From contig CANAAV010000024.1 in assembly GCA_947346365.1 (NCBI GenBank), positions 1 to 36,085 on the forward strand: a stretch of 36,085 nucleotides of DNA, in the 5' to 3' direction. The DNA is from an uncultured Flavonifractor sp. GTDB taxonomy: Bacteria; Bacillota; Clostridia; Oscillospirales; Oscillospiraceae. Position numbers and translations under genes: made by a program. The notes below the pieces were generated by a model. It did not search any database. It was not told where the DNA came from and saw only the letters and a program-made list of their open reading frames with translations. Positions within the stretch are counted from its first letter, which is position 1. Each line of letters starts with the position of its first letter. Below are positions 1-7,105 of the stretch, in pieces.

Positions 1-76
1 GCAGGTGTAGCTCATCTGGTAGAGCGCCACCTTGCCAAGGTGGAGGTAGCGAGTTCGAGCCTCGTCACCTGCTCCA
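1..76 (+). tRNA. tRNA-Gly (GCC)
   Basis: A complete cloverleaf can be read. The acceptor stem GCAGGTG pairs with CACCTGC at 66-72, followed by discriminator T and an encoded CCA (74-76). The anticodon stem CACCTT/AAGGTG shows a loop with anticodon GCC (glycine). The T arm has GTTCGAGCC. The gene begins at the first base of the window, so its promoter lies outside. It is probably co-transcribed with tRNA-Cys 45 bases downstream, because no terminator separates them. Confidence 0.95.
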
Positions 77-82
77 ACAAAC

Positions 83-115
83 GATAACAAGGGGCGGCTT
101 CTGTTCTTTGTTATC
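83..115 (+). other. Hairpin between the two tRNAs
   Basis: GATAACAA (83-90) and TTGTTATC (108-115) form an 8-bp perfect stem with a 17-base loop in the spacer between tRNA-Gly and tRNA-Cys. No T-tract follows, so it is not a typical terminator. It may guide processing of the dicistronic tRNA precursor (inference). Confidence 0.45.
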
Positions 116-120
116 CATAG

Positions 121-194
121 GGCGACATAGCCAAGTGGTAAGGCAGAGCTCTGCAAAAGCTCCACCCCCAGTTCAAGTCTGGGTGTCGCCTCCA
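121..194 (+). tRNA. tRNA-Cys (GCA)
   Basis: Acceptor stem GGCGACA (121-127) pairs with TGTCGCC (184-190), followed by discriminator T and encoded CCA (192-194). The anticodon stem GAGCT/AGCTC carries loop CTGCAAA, giving anticodon GCA (cysteine). The T arm is CCCCAGTTCAAGTCTGGGG, imperfectly paired as usual. The 74-nt length is normal. The CCA tail is also the 5' base of the following terminator stem. Confidence 0.95.
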
Positions 195-232
195 AAAAGA
201 AAGACACGCTGTAAGCGTGTCTTTCTTTTTGG
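192..232 (+). terminator. Terminator after tRNA-Cys
   Basis: Positions 192-209 and 215-232 form an 18-bp perfect stem with loop TGTAA. The ascending strand begins with the CCA of tRNA-Cys. The T-rich tract (CTTTCTTTTT) is part of the descending strand. It is followed by GGGTTTTGCCGC, a tail motif that recurs after two minus-strand hairpins near 24.9-25.1 kb. Confidence 0.85.
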
Positions 233-259
233 GTTTTGCCGCAGCTCAAAATCTGATTT

Positions 260-730
260 TTAAAATAATATCGACACAGCGTGCTTATGGCGGATGTGCA
301 GGAGTGTCAAAGAAAGCCGTCCCCAAAGTGGGGGCAGCTTTCTTACAAATGAATTGATCGATTTGATTAATTCCTGGCGGTCAATGATTTGCGCCACATC
401 GTCAACGTCCGATATGCAGTCGGTCAGTTCGTCCAGCACAAGTGCCAATTCGCCGCCGCCCCGTTTTTCGGTGTGATTGTGTTTGTACCTGTTAAACGCT
501 AAGTTCCGTGTTATTTTGCCAAGGAATGTTGACAATTGTTCGGGCCAGTGGGGCGGCATAGCGTCCCATGCGTGCAAGTAGGTGTCGTTGACACATTCCT
601 CGGCATCTTCTTCACTATTCAATATGTTCCTAGCTATAGCTTTGCAGTAATGGCCGTATTTTTGGGAGGTTGCCCGAATGGCTTGGTCATTTCTGTCCCA
701 ATATAGCTGGATTATGCCATTATCATCCAT
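260..730 (-). pseudogene. Sigma-70 family factor fragment, region 4 missing
   Basis: Starting at ATG 730 (AGGAGG eight bases upstream), the first ~125 residues read like clostridial ECF-type sigma-70 factors: MDDNGIIQLYWDRNDQAI, then a region-2 segment NILNSEEDAEECVNDTYLHAWD and NLAFNRYK. The match stops at FVRKLPP. The family normally continues with roughly 50 more residues (the FVRRYWY...SIADIA region-4 helix-turn-helix). Here an unrelated 20-25 residue tail ends the frame. Without region 4 it cannot recognise a -35 box in the normal way, so I call it a 3'-truncated gene. The junction lies beside a CCCCA-CTT-TGGGG hairpin (330-345). The local sequence is noticeably more AT-rich than its neighbours, which suggests imported DNA. 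A longer in-frame start exists at 835 but lacks a good ribosome site. A TATAAT box is present at 809-804, but the only upstream -35-like box is 20 bases away. Confidence 0.7.
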
Positions 731-844
731 ATAACTCCTCCTTTCGCCTATATACACAACTTCCAAGGGAAAATCTGACGCTCTTTTTGAAATATTTTTT
801 CCGATTATATCATGCATGTCATGCCGTTTTCTCAATGTGTTGTA

Positions 845-882
845 AAAAGAGACTGTCCACGGATAAGCGGACAGTCTCTTTT
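845..882. terminator. Hairpin terminator
   Basis: AAAAGAGACTGTCC (845-858) and GGACAGTCTCTTTT (869-882) form a perfect 14-bp stem with a 10-base loop. A-tract and T-tract flank it, so it could act on either strand. It lies 130 bases past the stop of the minus-strand PilM-like gene and just upstream of the sigma fragment, so it most likely ends the former. Confidence 0.7.
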
Positions 883-1011
883 CGGGATAATTGTACCATC
901 ACTGCGTTCATAGGAGCGGTTATTCGCGGGATGCGCCAGAAATGTGAGGGCAAATTGGGAGCGTAACAGTTGACACAGTCCCCCGTAAAACCCCATGGAA
1001 GGTATACTGTG

Positions 1012-1872
1012 TTATCCCATAACGCCGCCGGCGGCAAAGACGCCGGCGGCGGCCTGATCTCCGGCTCCCGGAAGCAAACTGGCCGGAGGCAGCAGCTTGA
1101 GTCCGAGGATGTTCGCAATACTCTGGCGCAAAGGCGGCACAGCCGCGCCGCCCCCTACCAAGTAAACCCCAGCGGGATTGCCGGAGGGGTGGGCGGAGCG
1201 GTAGCAAGCGAGAATTTTCAACAGTTCGATTGCAATGCGCTCACACGCACAGGCGAAAGCGGGAGAAAAGAGGACCCCATGAAAATTCGTGGATTTACAG
1301 AGATTGGCGCGGGGGGAGCTGACGCCCAGCTCGTCTGCTATGACTAGGTCCAGATCATGCCCGCCGGCGGCAATCTGCCAAGAGGCTTGGATAACGCCCT
1401 GTTCTACGGCCATCATTCTGGTGGAACGGTGTCCCAGGTCGATAAAGAGCGCTGCGCGCGGAGGCTTTTTCTGCGCCCGGATCAAGCGGAGCAGGGCGGC
1501 TTCCTGGGAAAGAACGGCCTTGAGCCAGATCCCGCCGCAGGCAAATGCCCTCATGTAACTTAAGCGCTGGCGCTGAAGATCTGCGGTCTGGCCGAAGACG
1601 GCGCCTTGAAGGGTGGAATGGTCCTGTGGCGCAGGCGGGAAACAGGCGGCCTCGCTGGGAGGCAGGGTCAGCACAGCCGTTCGCCACGGCAGGGAGAGCT
1701 TTTTCCGGACCTGACTTAAAAATTGAGCAAGATCGTAGGCTAGAGAAGCTGCACGGCCGTCTGCCAGCTGTTCCGGGAGGGGAAATGTCTCCACATAGAC
1801 GTCTCCATTGTGAACAAACGCGGCCTTCAAGCTGCTGCTGCCAAGATCAAAGCCAAGCTGTGTTTTTGACAT
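1012..1872 (-). CDS. PilM/FtsA-like actin-fold protein (orphan)
   Basis: The 286-residue product opens with LGFDLGSSSLKAAF, the phosphate-1 motif of the actin/FtsA/PilM ATPase fold. It has a second phosphate motif LFIDLGHRSTRMMAVEQG around residue 150 and an adenosine-type VYLVGGGAAVPPLR near residue 245. PilM proteins sit at the cytoplasmic face of type IV pilus machines, and FtsA is the divisome relative. This protein is shorter than the ~350 residues usual for PilM. No pilus genes (pilB, pilC, pilN, pilO) are nearby, so the pilus role is uncertain. It lies 60 bases downstream of a small Cys-rich gene on the same strand and may be co-transcribed with it. Start ATG 1872 was chosen because the phosphate motif lies directly at the N-terminus. 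Confidence 0.6.
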   Translation of the reverse strand: MSKTQLGFDLGSSSLKAAFVHNGDVYVETFPLPEQLADGRAASLAYDLAQFLSQVRKKLSLPWRTAVLTLPPSEAACFPPAPQDHSTLQGAVFGQTADLQRQRLSYMRAFACGGIWLKAVLSQEAALLRLIRAQKKPPRAALFIDLGHRSTRMMAVEQGVIQASWQIAAGGHDLDLVIADELGVSSPRANLCKSTNFHGVLFSPAFACACERIAIELLKILACYRSAHPSGNPAGVYLVGGGAAVPPLRQSIANILGLKLLPPASLLPGAGDQAAAGVFAAGGVMG

Positions 1873-1932
1873 GGCGTACCCCCGCTGTCAATATATACTT
1901 CAAAACGCTGGGACGGTGATACGCTGTGCAAT

Positions 1933-2163
1933 TCAACGTATCTGCGCGTTTGGCCAGCAGCAGACCCCAACGTCCAGCGCAATTCGTTCCCGCAAGTGGA
2001 AATTGGCGTACTGGCAGAACCAGCATGCCCGGCGGAAGCCTAAACCCTCTGCCCGCGGGGCAAAGACAGGGCAGTGCTGTTCCGGCCAGATGCTGCCGCC
2101 GGCTCTGGGTTTGCTGAGCGCTCGGGTTTGCGCTGTCCGCATTGCGCTTACTGCTTGTTCCAT
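1933..2163 (-). CDS. Small cysteine-containing hypothetical protein
   Basis: A 76-residue frame starts at ATG 2163 with a clear GGAGG eight bases upstream. The C-terminal half carries a C-x2-C pair in RRACWFCQYANFHL and a second pair in DVGVCCWPN. That arrangement (C-W-x-C ... G-x-C-C) suggests a small metal-binding or redox fold, but I do not recognise a named family. It heads the minus-strand unit that includes the PilM-like gene and is divergent from the LytTR response regulator. The good ribosome site and the patterned cysteines are the reasons to accept it; the N-terminal half looks low in information. It could still be spurious. Confidence 0.45.
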   Translation of the reverse strand: MEQAVSAMRTAQTRALSKPRAGGSIWPEQHCPVFAPRAEGLGFRRACWFCQYANFHLRERIALDVGVCCWPNAQIR

Positions 2164-2255
2164 TTGCGAACCTCCGTCTCGGAGCTGTCTCGTTTGTAGG
2201 ACGCTTTCACTGCATGGAAAAGCTTGACAAATCTGCGGTAGGCGTGGTATTGTTC

Positions 2256-2264
2256 ATTGTAGCA
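2256..2264 (-). promoter_or_regulatory. Possible extended -10 promoter for the Cys-rich/PilM-like unit
   Basis: On the minus strand the sequence reads TGCTACAAT, an extended -10 (TGn plus TACAAT), about 95 bases before the start at 2163. No convincing -35 box stands 17 bases upstream. Confidence 0.3.
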
Positions 2265-2289
2265 GAAAAGCAGGACTTTGGAGGCGATG

Positions 2290-2318
2290 TGTAAATTATG
2301 TATGATTTTGCGTATAAT
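2290..2318 (+). promoter_or_regulatory. Sigma-A promoter of the LytTR two-component genes
   Basis: TGTAAA (2290-2295), 17 bases, TATAAT (2313-2318). The predicted start near 2325 leaves a short leader containing GAAGGAG before the ATG at 2342. An alternative upstream promoter, TTGACA (2224-2229) with 18 bases to TATTGT (2248-2253), is also plausible. Confidence 0.5.
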
Positions 2319-2341
2319 CTGCACAGAGAAGGAGTATATCA

Positions 2342-3088
2342 ATGCTGAGACTGGCTTTGTGTGACGATGAACAGACACAGCGCACCGCTATAGGCGAACT
2401 GCTTTTGGAGTATACGGAGAGGAAGCGTGAGGCGGCGGTACATGTGTCTGTTTTTTCCTCCGCGCGGACGCTGCTGGCCGCGGTGGAGGAGCATGGAGAT
2501 TTTGATATATACCTGCTGGATGTGGTGATGCCGCAGATGTCCGGTATTGAGCTGGGCATAGCCCTGCGGGCTCTGGGCAGCACCGGCGCCATCGTTTATT
2601 TGACGATTTCACCGGAGTACGCGGTGGATTCCTATGCCGCTAGAGCATTTTACTACCTTATAAAACCGCCGGATCCGGCGCAGCTGTTCCAGGTGCTGGA
2701 TCAGGCCGCCGTGGAATTGGAAAAGCGAAAGGTTGCCTGTATTACAGTAAAGGCAAAAAGCGGACTGCGGCTGGTGCGTATGGATGAGATCCTATATGCG
2801 GAGCTGGTGGACCGGGCGATATGCTACCACCTGTTTGGCGGGCGGCGGGTGGAGAGCGTGACGGTACGCGGATCCTTTCAGGAGGAGGTGGCCCCGCTTT
2901 TAGCAGACGGGAGATTTTTCCTATGTGGCGCCAGTTTCGTGGTGAATCTATTCTATGTCACCACCGTGGAACGGGGGGCGCTCCGCTTGGACGGCGAGTA
3001 CCGGGTCCCGCTGGCCCGAAGCTTTGCAGCGCAGGCTAAGAAACGGTGGCAGGAGTTTTGGCTGAATATGCCGGAAAGGGAAATATGA
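2342..3088 (+). CDS. LytTR-family response regulator (AgrA-type)
   Basis: This is a 248-residue transcription regulator. The N-terminal receiver domain (residues 1-120) has the acidic pair D8-D9, the phospho-acceptor D60 in LLDVVMPQMSG, T88 and K108 in LIKPP. The C-terminal LytTR DNA-binding domain (about 135-240) includes the ITVKAKSGLRLVRMDEILYAE segment and the RGSFQEEVAPLL...FFLCGASFVVNL segment typical of the family. LytTR regulators bind paired 9-bp direct repeats upstream of quorum, bacteriocin or cell-surface genes. The stop overlaps the start of the adjacent kinase gene (ATGA), so the pair is translationally coupled and should form one pathway. No peptide precursor or AgrB-like protease is adjacent, so the signal and target genes are unknown. 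Confidence 0.9.
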   Translation: MLRLALCDDEQTQRTAIGELLLEYTERKREAAVHVSVFSSARTLLAAVEEHGDFDIYLLDVVMPQMSGIELGIALRALGSTGAIVYLTISPEYAVDSYAARAFYYLIKPPDPAQLFQVLDQAAVELEKRKVACITVKAKSGLRLVRMDEILYAELVDRAICYHLFGGRRVESVTVRGSFQEEVAPLLADGRFFLCGASFVVNLFYVTTVERGALRLDGEYRVPLARSFAAQAKKRWQEFWLNMPEREI

Positions 3089-4359
3089 CGATCTTGAGGG
3101 ATATCTCCTTTTTGTGGTCTATGCTTCATATCATTATTGTCTTTTTGCTGTTGTTTGAGCCCCGCTACTCCTGGCGAGTGACAATTGCCGTCAGCTTGGC
3201 CGGGATAGGAACGCTGCTGACGGCGAATGTGCTGACGATGTTTTGGCTGGGCCACGGGATCATTATGCAGATTGCTTTTTTTACCTGCACCGTCCCCAGT
3301 ATGTTTTTATTCCTGCTGCTGTCCCAATACCGGGACGGACGGTTTTTCTTCCTGTTCTGCCTGTCGGATACCGTGTGCTTCTGGCTGCTGCAGGTGACAA
3401 ACTTTCTGGACCGGCTGACCGGAGAGACGTATGCTGTGCTGCTGATTGGGCGGCTGGTAGCCTTTCCGGCAGTAGAGTGGCTGTTTTGGCGCTATCTGCG
3501 CCGCCCATATTTGTATTTGCAGCAGAAGCTGGAGCAGGGCTGGTGGCTTTTCGCGGCAATTGGGGCGACGTATTATCTCTTGATTATGGTTACCGCCGTG
3601 CCGGTGGATACCCCCATGCCGGACGCCGCCGGATTGATTCGGATTTGCCTGGTGCTGGCGCTGATGCCGCTGACCTATTTGACCATGCTGCATTCTCTGT
3701 GGCGGCAGATGCAGATTGCGGAAAGCCGCCACCAAGTGGAGCTCCAGCGCCGGGACCACGCCGCAATCTGCCAGAAGATGGAATTGGGGAGGCTGTACCG
3801 CCACGACATGCGCCACCACCTGATTGTCCTAGACGGTATGCTGCAGCAGGGGGATAGCGCGGGGGCCCAGCAGTATGTGCAGGAGCTCAGCGGAAAGCTG
3901 GATGACCTGACCCAGGCGGTGTGGTGCGCCAACAGCGCCGTCAATGCGGTGCTGACCGCCTATCTTGCCCAGGCGAAAGAGGTAGGCTGTCAGGTAGAAG
4001 CGGATATACGTATGCCGGCTGAGCTGCCGTATGGCGAAATGGACGTATGCATTATTTTGGCGAATGCCTTAGAAAATGCCATTCACGCCTGCCAAAATAT
4101 TCAGGAGGGGGAGCGGCAGATCGATGTGAAGGCAGTGCTGACAGACAACCGGCGCACGGTGCTCTGCGTAGAGAATTCCTGCCCAGAGCCCTTAAAGTTG
4201 GATTCCGACGGCCTGCCGGCGGTGCTGCCCCATAAGGAGCATGGCCTGGGGGTGTGGAGCATTCGGGCCGCGGTGAGCCGGTATGGCGGGATATTCCAGA
4301 ACCGCTGGGCAGAGGGCCGTTACATGCTTCAGGCGGTTTTATTCCCTCCAGACAAGTAA
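3085..4359 (+). CDS. GHKL-domain sensor histidine kinase (AgrC-type)
   Basis: A 424-residue membrane kinase. The N-terminal ~205 residues hold about six hydrophobic segments. The histidine box is RHDMRHH with H240 the likely phosphorylated residue. The ATPase domain shows the N box NALENAIHAC (about 327-336) and a G box HGLGVWSIR near 395. This architecture matches AgrC-type HPK10 kinases with the HATPase_c_5/GHKL fold. I place the start at ATG 3085, which overlaps the response-regulator stop and follows GGAAAGGGA; a GTG at 3046 would add 13 residues without a better ribosome site. It presumably phosphorylates the upstream LytTR regulator. The sensed signal is not evident. Confidence 0.9.
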   Translation: MTILRDISFLWSMLHIIIVFLLLFEPRYSWRVTIAVSLAGIGTLLTANVLTMFWLGHGIIMQIAFFTCTVPSMFLFLLLSQYRDGRFFFLFCLSDTVCFWLLQVTNFLDRLTGETYAVLLIGRLVAFPAVEWLFWRYLRRPYLYLQQKLEQGWWLFAAIGATYYLLIMVTAVPVDTPMPDAAGLIRICLVLALMPLTYLTMLHSLWRQMQIAESRHQVELQRRDHAAICQKMELGRLYRHDMRHHLIVLDGMLQQGDSAGAQQYVQELSGKLDDLTQAVWCANSAVNAVLTAYLAQAKEVGCQVEADIRMPAELPYGEMDVCIILANALENAIHACQNIQEGERQIDVKAVLTDNRRTVLCVENSCPEPLKLDSDGLPAVLPHKEHGLGVWSIRAAVSRYGGIFQNRWAEGRYMLQAVLFPPDK

Positions 4360-4400
4360 GGCCGGTAGAACCGATCCCATAGGACGGCGGTTTTTTCGGC

Positions 4401-4450
4401 AATGAAGGGCAAGACAGACGATTTAAGGTCTGTCTTGCCCTTCATTTTTA
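4401..4450 (+). terminator. Strong terminator after the kinase gene
   Basis: Positions 4401-4419 and 4428-4446 make a perfect 19-bp stem (arms begin AATGAAGGGC and end GCCCTTCATT) with an 8-base loop, followed by TTTT. A weaker GC hairpin ending in TTTTTT precedes it at 4369-4396. It separates the kinase gene from the convergent SLH gene. Confidence 0.9.
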
Positions 4451-4494
4451 AGGAAGTAGGGTCCTTAAGCGTTCCGTTTACGCACAGGCAAGGC

Positions 4495-6606
4495 CTAATC
4501 TTCCGCGAAAAGGCCGTTCAGGGCGGCAAGAAATTCACATGCCTCTTGGCGGGTAAAGGTGTCCTGGGGCCGGAAAAGCAGCGCGCCGGCCCCGACGGCG
4601 GGCATAATGCCGCTGCCGTAGCAGAAATCAACCGCCGGCTGGGCCCAGGGGGCTACGGTGACATAATCAACCAGCTGCGAGGCTTTTCCGTCCGAATGGG
4701 TGGTTAGACCGCGGGTCTGGGCAAAGCGGGAGAGAATGACCGCGGCCTGCTCCCGTGTTACCAGCTGGGTGGGCAGAAAACGACCCTGGCCGTCTCCGCT
4801 GACAATGCCGGATTCTGCCGCCCAGACAGCGGCGGGGTCGCCGCTTAAGTCCACAAAGGCTGTGTCTACCGCCGGTTCCGGTTTCCCGGCCAGCTCGTAA
4901 AGCATAGTAACAAACTCCAGACGGTTCATGGGACCGTAGCTGCTGCCCGTATAGATGCTCCAGGTGTCCTCCCGCAGAGGAGACAGCAGAGCCGACTGGT
5001 CGGCATAGCCCGCCAGCACGGCGGGGATGGAGCCGCCGCGGGCGGTGAAACGGGGGTCAGACAGCGCCGTCCAAAGCACCTCGACTTCGGGAAATTCCGG
5101 GTCGGCCAAACGGCGGGCGTCTACCGCTACCCGCAGGCGCTGAAAATCGCCCAGCTCATCCCCTTTCCAGGTCAAATGCTCTACCCGCCGTCCGGGGAGA
5201 CTGCCCACATAGAGCTCATAGCTTAATCCGTATAGGGCGTCGGCGGTTTCGCCGCCGGTGAGATAGCCGTTTTCGTCCACGTCATACCGCCCGGCGCAGA
5301 CGTCCAGCCAATCCCGTATCTGTTTTCCGGTGAGCTCCACCAGGCAGAGAGCGCTGTAGGGGTAGGGATAGATTTCGTAGCAGTCTGCCAGGGTTAGAAC
5401 AGCGGAGCGGGTATCCTGGCCAAAAAAGCCGTTTAAAGAGGATACCCCCAGATCGGCGGGAGAGAGCAGGGCGGCGTCCGCACCGGAGGCCCAGCACATG
5501 GCGCGGGCCGTCAGGTCAAAGGGCCCGCTCTGAGCATAGGGGCCCTGGACGTCCTCGATCCAGTCCAGGCTCAGCGTGCCCGCCCGCTGCAGGGCCAGGG
5601 CGGCGGCCGGACTGGCGAAATCCTTCAGAGCGGCAGCCAGGGCGGGGTCATCCGAATAGGAGGAGAGATCGACATGCCCGTAGGATTCCACCGCCAGGCC
5701 GCCTTCCTCCGTCACGCCGACCAGAGTGCGGGTCAGGGTGGCGCCGTCGCTGCTGATGCAGGGGACTTGCACTTGCCCGGCGTCAGGGTAAGTGTGGCTG
5801 GCCGCCTCTTCAGCGTGGGTGAGGATCAGGTCAATGTCTCGCGTCTGAGCGACGAAGGCGGCGATGTCCGGCGCGTCGCACACGACTACGATAAAATCGC
5901 ACTCCTCCGCATCGGTCAGTGCCAAGCGCAGATATTGGTTCCATTCCCAGGCGTAGGTTCCCGCTTCATTGCTGCTGTGACGAAAGCGCAGGCCCTCCCG
6001 CCGGTCCTCAGGGAGGACGCGCTCTGCGTCCAAAAGGCCCAGTCCGGCTACGCCGATTTTCCAGGTCTGGCCCTCCAGCTCCACGGAGAAAACCTGATAG
6101 GGCTTCAGCAGGGGATCGCCCTCCTGGTCCAGACAGTTAGCGCTCAGGAGCGCCACCGGCGCGCCCTCCCCCTCCTGGGCGGAGAGCTGGTCAAAGACCT
6201 GCTGCCGGTAGGCCGGCGGAGCCAGGAACTCACCCAGGCTGGGAACAAGCGCATCATAGCCGATCAGCCGCAGAGCCAAAGCCGCCGGGTCTGCCTGGCC
6301 GTTGAGATCCCACCCGCTGACTGCGCCGCCGTTTAAGGCGCAGCCGCTGTCCAGGAGCAGTGAGGCCGCGACCTGCCGGCGCTGCTGGGCGACGGCGGAG
6401 GCCGCCTTTAAAAAGCTCGCCGGCGCCTCGCCGCCGGTGAGCGGGTCCTTAGCATAGACCTGGCCGTGCAGGCCGCCGGTGCTGTAGATGCCAAGCAGCT
6501 CCCGTTCCGGCGTCTCGGCCGCCGGCGCGGCGGCCGAGACGGTGAGCGTCAGTCCCAGGCAGAGTGCGCCTGCTAGGATGCTTCGGACCGTTCGTGTCCA
6601 TTTCAT
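4495..6606 (-). CDS. Secreted SLH protein with degenerate 5'-nucleotidase scaffold
   Basis: About 703 residues from ATG 6606 (AGGTG six bases upstream; a GTG at 6615 is the alternative). A signal peptide runs to about VSAAA. Residues ~35-300 follow the metallophosphoesterase half of the YfkN/CpdB/UshA 5'-nucleotidase family. Residues ~340-540 follow its C-terminal half (YSALCLVELTGKQIRDWLDV, LSYELYVGSLPGRRVEHLTWKG). The last ~150 residues hold two or three SLH repeats (NRLEFVTMLYELAG; TREQAAVILSRFAQ; TRQEACEFLAALN) that bind pyruvylated wall polymers. The metal and catalytic motifs look lost: the NDxHG-type motif reads STGGLHG, the GD motif reads DSGCALNGG, GNHEF reads SLGEF and GHxH reads THAEE. 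It is therefore probably not an active nucleotidase and may serve as a binding or structural surface protein (inference). Confidence 0.8.
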   Translation of the reverse strand: MKWTRTVRSILAGALCLGLTLTVSAAAPAAETPERELLGIYSTGGLHGQVYAKDPLTGGEAPASFLKAASAVAQQRRQVAASLLLDSGCALNGGAVSGWDLNGQADPAALALRLIGYDALVPSLGEFLAPPAYRQQVFDQLSAQEGEGAPVALLSANCLDQEGDPLLKPYQVFSVELEGQTWKIGVAGLGLLDAERVLPEDRREGLRFRHSSNEAGTYAWEWNQYLRLALTDAEECDFIVVVCDAPDIAAFVAQTRDIDLILTHAEEAASHTYPDAGQVQVPCISSDGATLTRTLVGVTEEGGLAVESYGHVDLSSYSDDPALAAALKDFASPAAALALQRAGTLSLDWIEDVQGPYAQSGPFDLTARAMCWASGADAALLSPADLGVSSLNGFFGQDTRSAVLTLADCYEIYPYPYSALCLVELTGKQIRDWLDVCAGRYDVDENGYLTGGETADALYGLSYELYVGSLPGRRVEHLTWKGDELGDFQRLRVAVDARRLADPEFPEVEVLWTALSDPRFTARGGSIPAVLAGYADQSALLSPLREDTWSIYTGSSYGPMNRLEFVTMLYELAGKPEPAVDTAFVDLSGDPAAVWAAESGIVSGDGQGRFLPTQLVTREQAAVILSRFAQTRGLTTHSDGKASQLVDYVTVAPWAQPAVDFCYGSGIMPAVGAGALLFRPQDTFTRQEACEFLAALNGLFAED

Positions 6607-6795
6607 GCCGGTCACCTCATTTGAAACCGCCCGCTTTCGGGTGGATAGTAGCAGTAAAACAAAGCGCTGTATTCATTATAAAGCGCCTTTTCCTGCCGCG
6701 CAATGGAAATAGGGCCAATGTTGTAAAAAAGAAACATTGTTACAGAGAAATTTTGCTTGGATGGACAAATAACGGGTAAAAAGCGGAAGATACGT

Positions 6796-6827
6796 CAACC
6801 TCCGCCCCTTGAAAGGGGCGGAGGTTG
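6796..6827 (-). terminator. 13-bp GC-rich hairpin at the end of the ddl-murF-prfA operon
   Basis: CAACCTCCGCCCC (6796-6808) and GGGGCGGAGGTTG (6815-6827) pair perfectly around loop TTGAAA. It lies nine bases past the stop of the 85-residue gene. On the minus strand the T-tract comes before the stem rather than after it, so it is an atypical terminator or a 3'-end stabiliser. Confidence 0.55.
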
Positions 6828-6835
6828 AAAAAATG

Positions 6836-7093
6836 CTATTCGTAGATGCCGACCGCCACGCCGGTCAGTTCAATCTGGGTATCCGGGGGCAGCTGCGCCT
6901 GCTGGAGGTAATGCTTAACCGCAAGAATGCCGTATTTGGGGTTTTGCCGCTCGTCTTCCAGCTCCAGCTCCACCCAGCCCGGGCCGGAGCCGGTGAGCCA
7001 GCCGTCCTCCTCCAGCACCTGCTCCAAGCCCCGCTTTAAAGCAGCCTGGTCCATCCCGTCCGGCAGAGTGGTATATAAAATTTTCAGGTCCAT
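6836..7093 (-). CDS. Small acidic hypothetical protein next to prfA
   Basis: An 85-residue protein with ATG at 7093 and AGGAGG seven bases upstream. It is acidic and predicted to be soluble: MDLKILYTTLP, then a helix-like AALKRGLEQVLEED, then WVELELEDERQNPKYGILAVKHYLQ. There are no cysteines, no signal peptide and no membrane segment. I do not recognise a family. It begins 12 bases after the prfA stop on the same strand, so it is the last gene of the ddl-murF-ABC-F-DUF218-prfA run, and it ends nine bases before a stable hairpin. The coupling to prfA suggests expression with translation and cell-wall genes, but that does not define a function. Confidence 0.75.
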   Translation of the reverse strand: MDLKILYTTLPDGMDQAALKRGLEQVLEEDGWLTGSGPGWVELELEDERQNPKYGILAVKHYLQQAQLPPDTQIELTGVAVGIYE

Positions 7094-7105
7094 GGGGGTC
7101 CCTCC

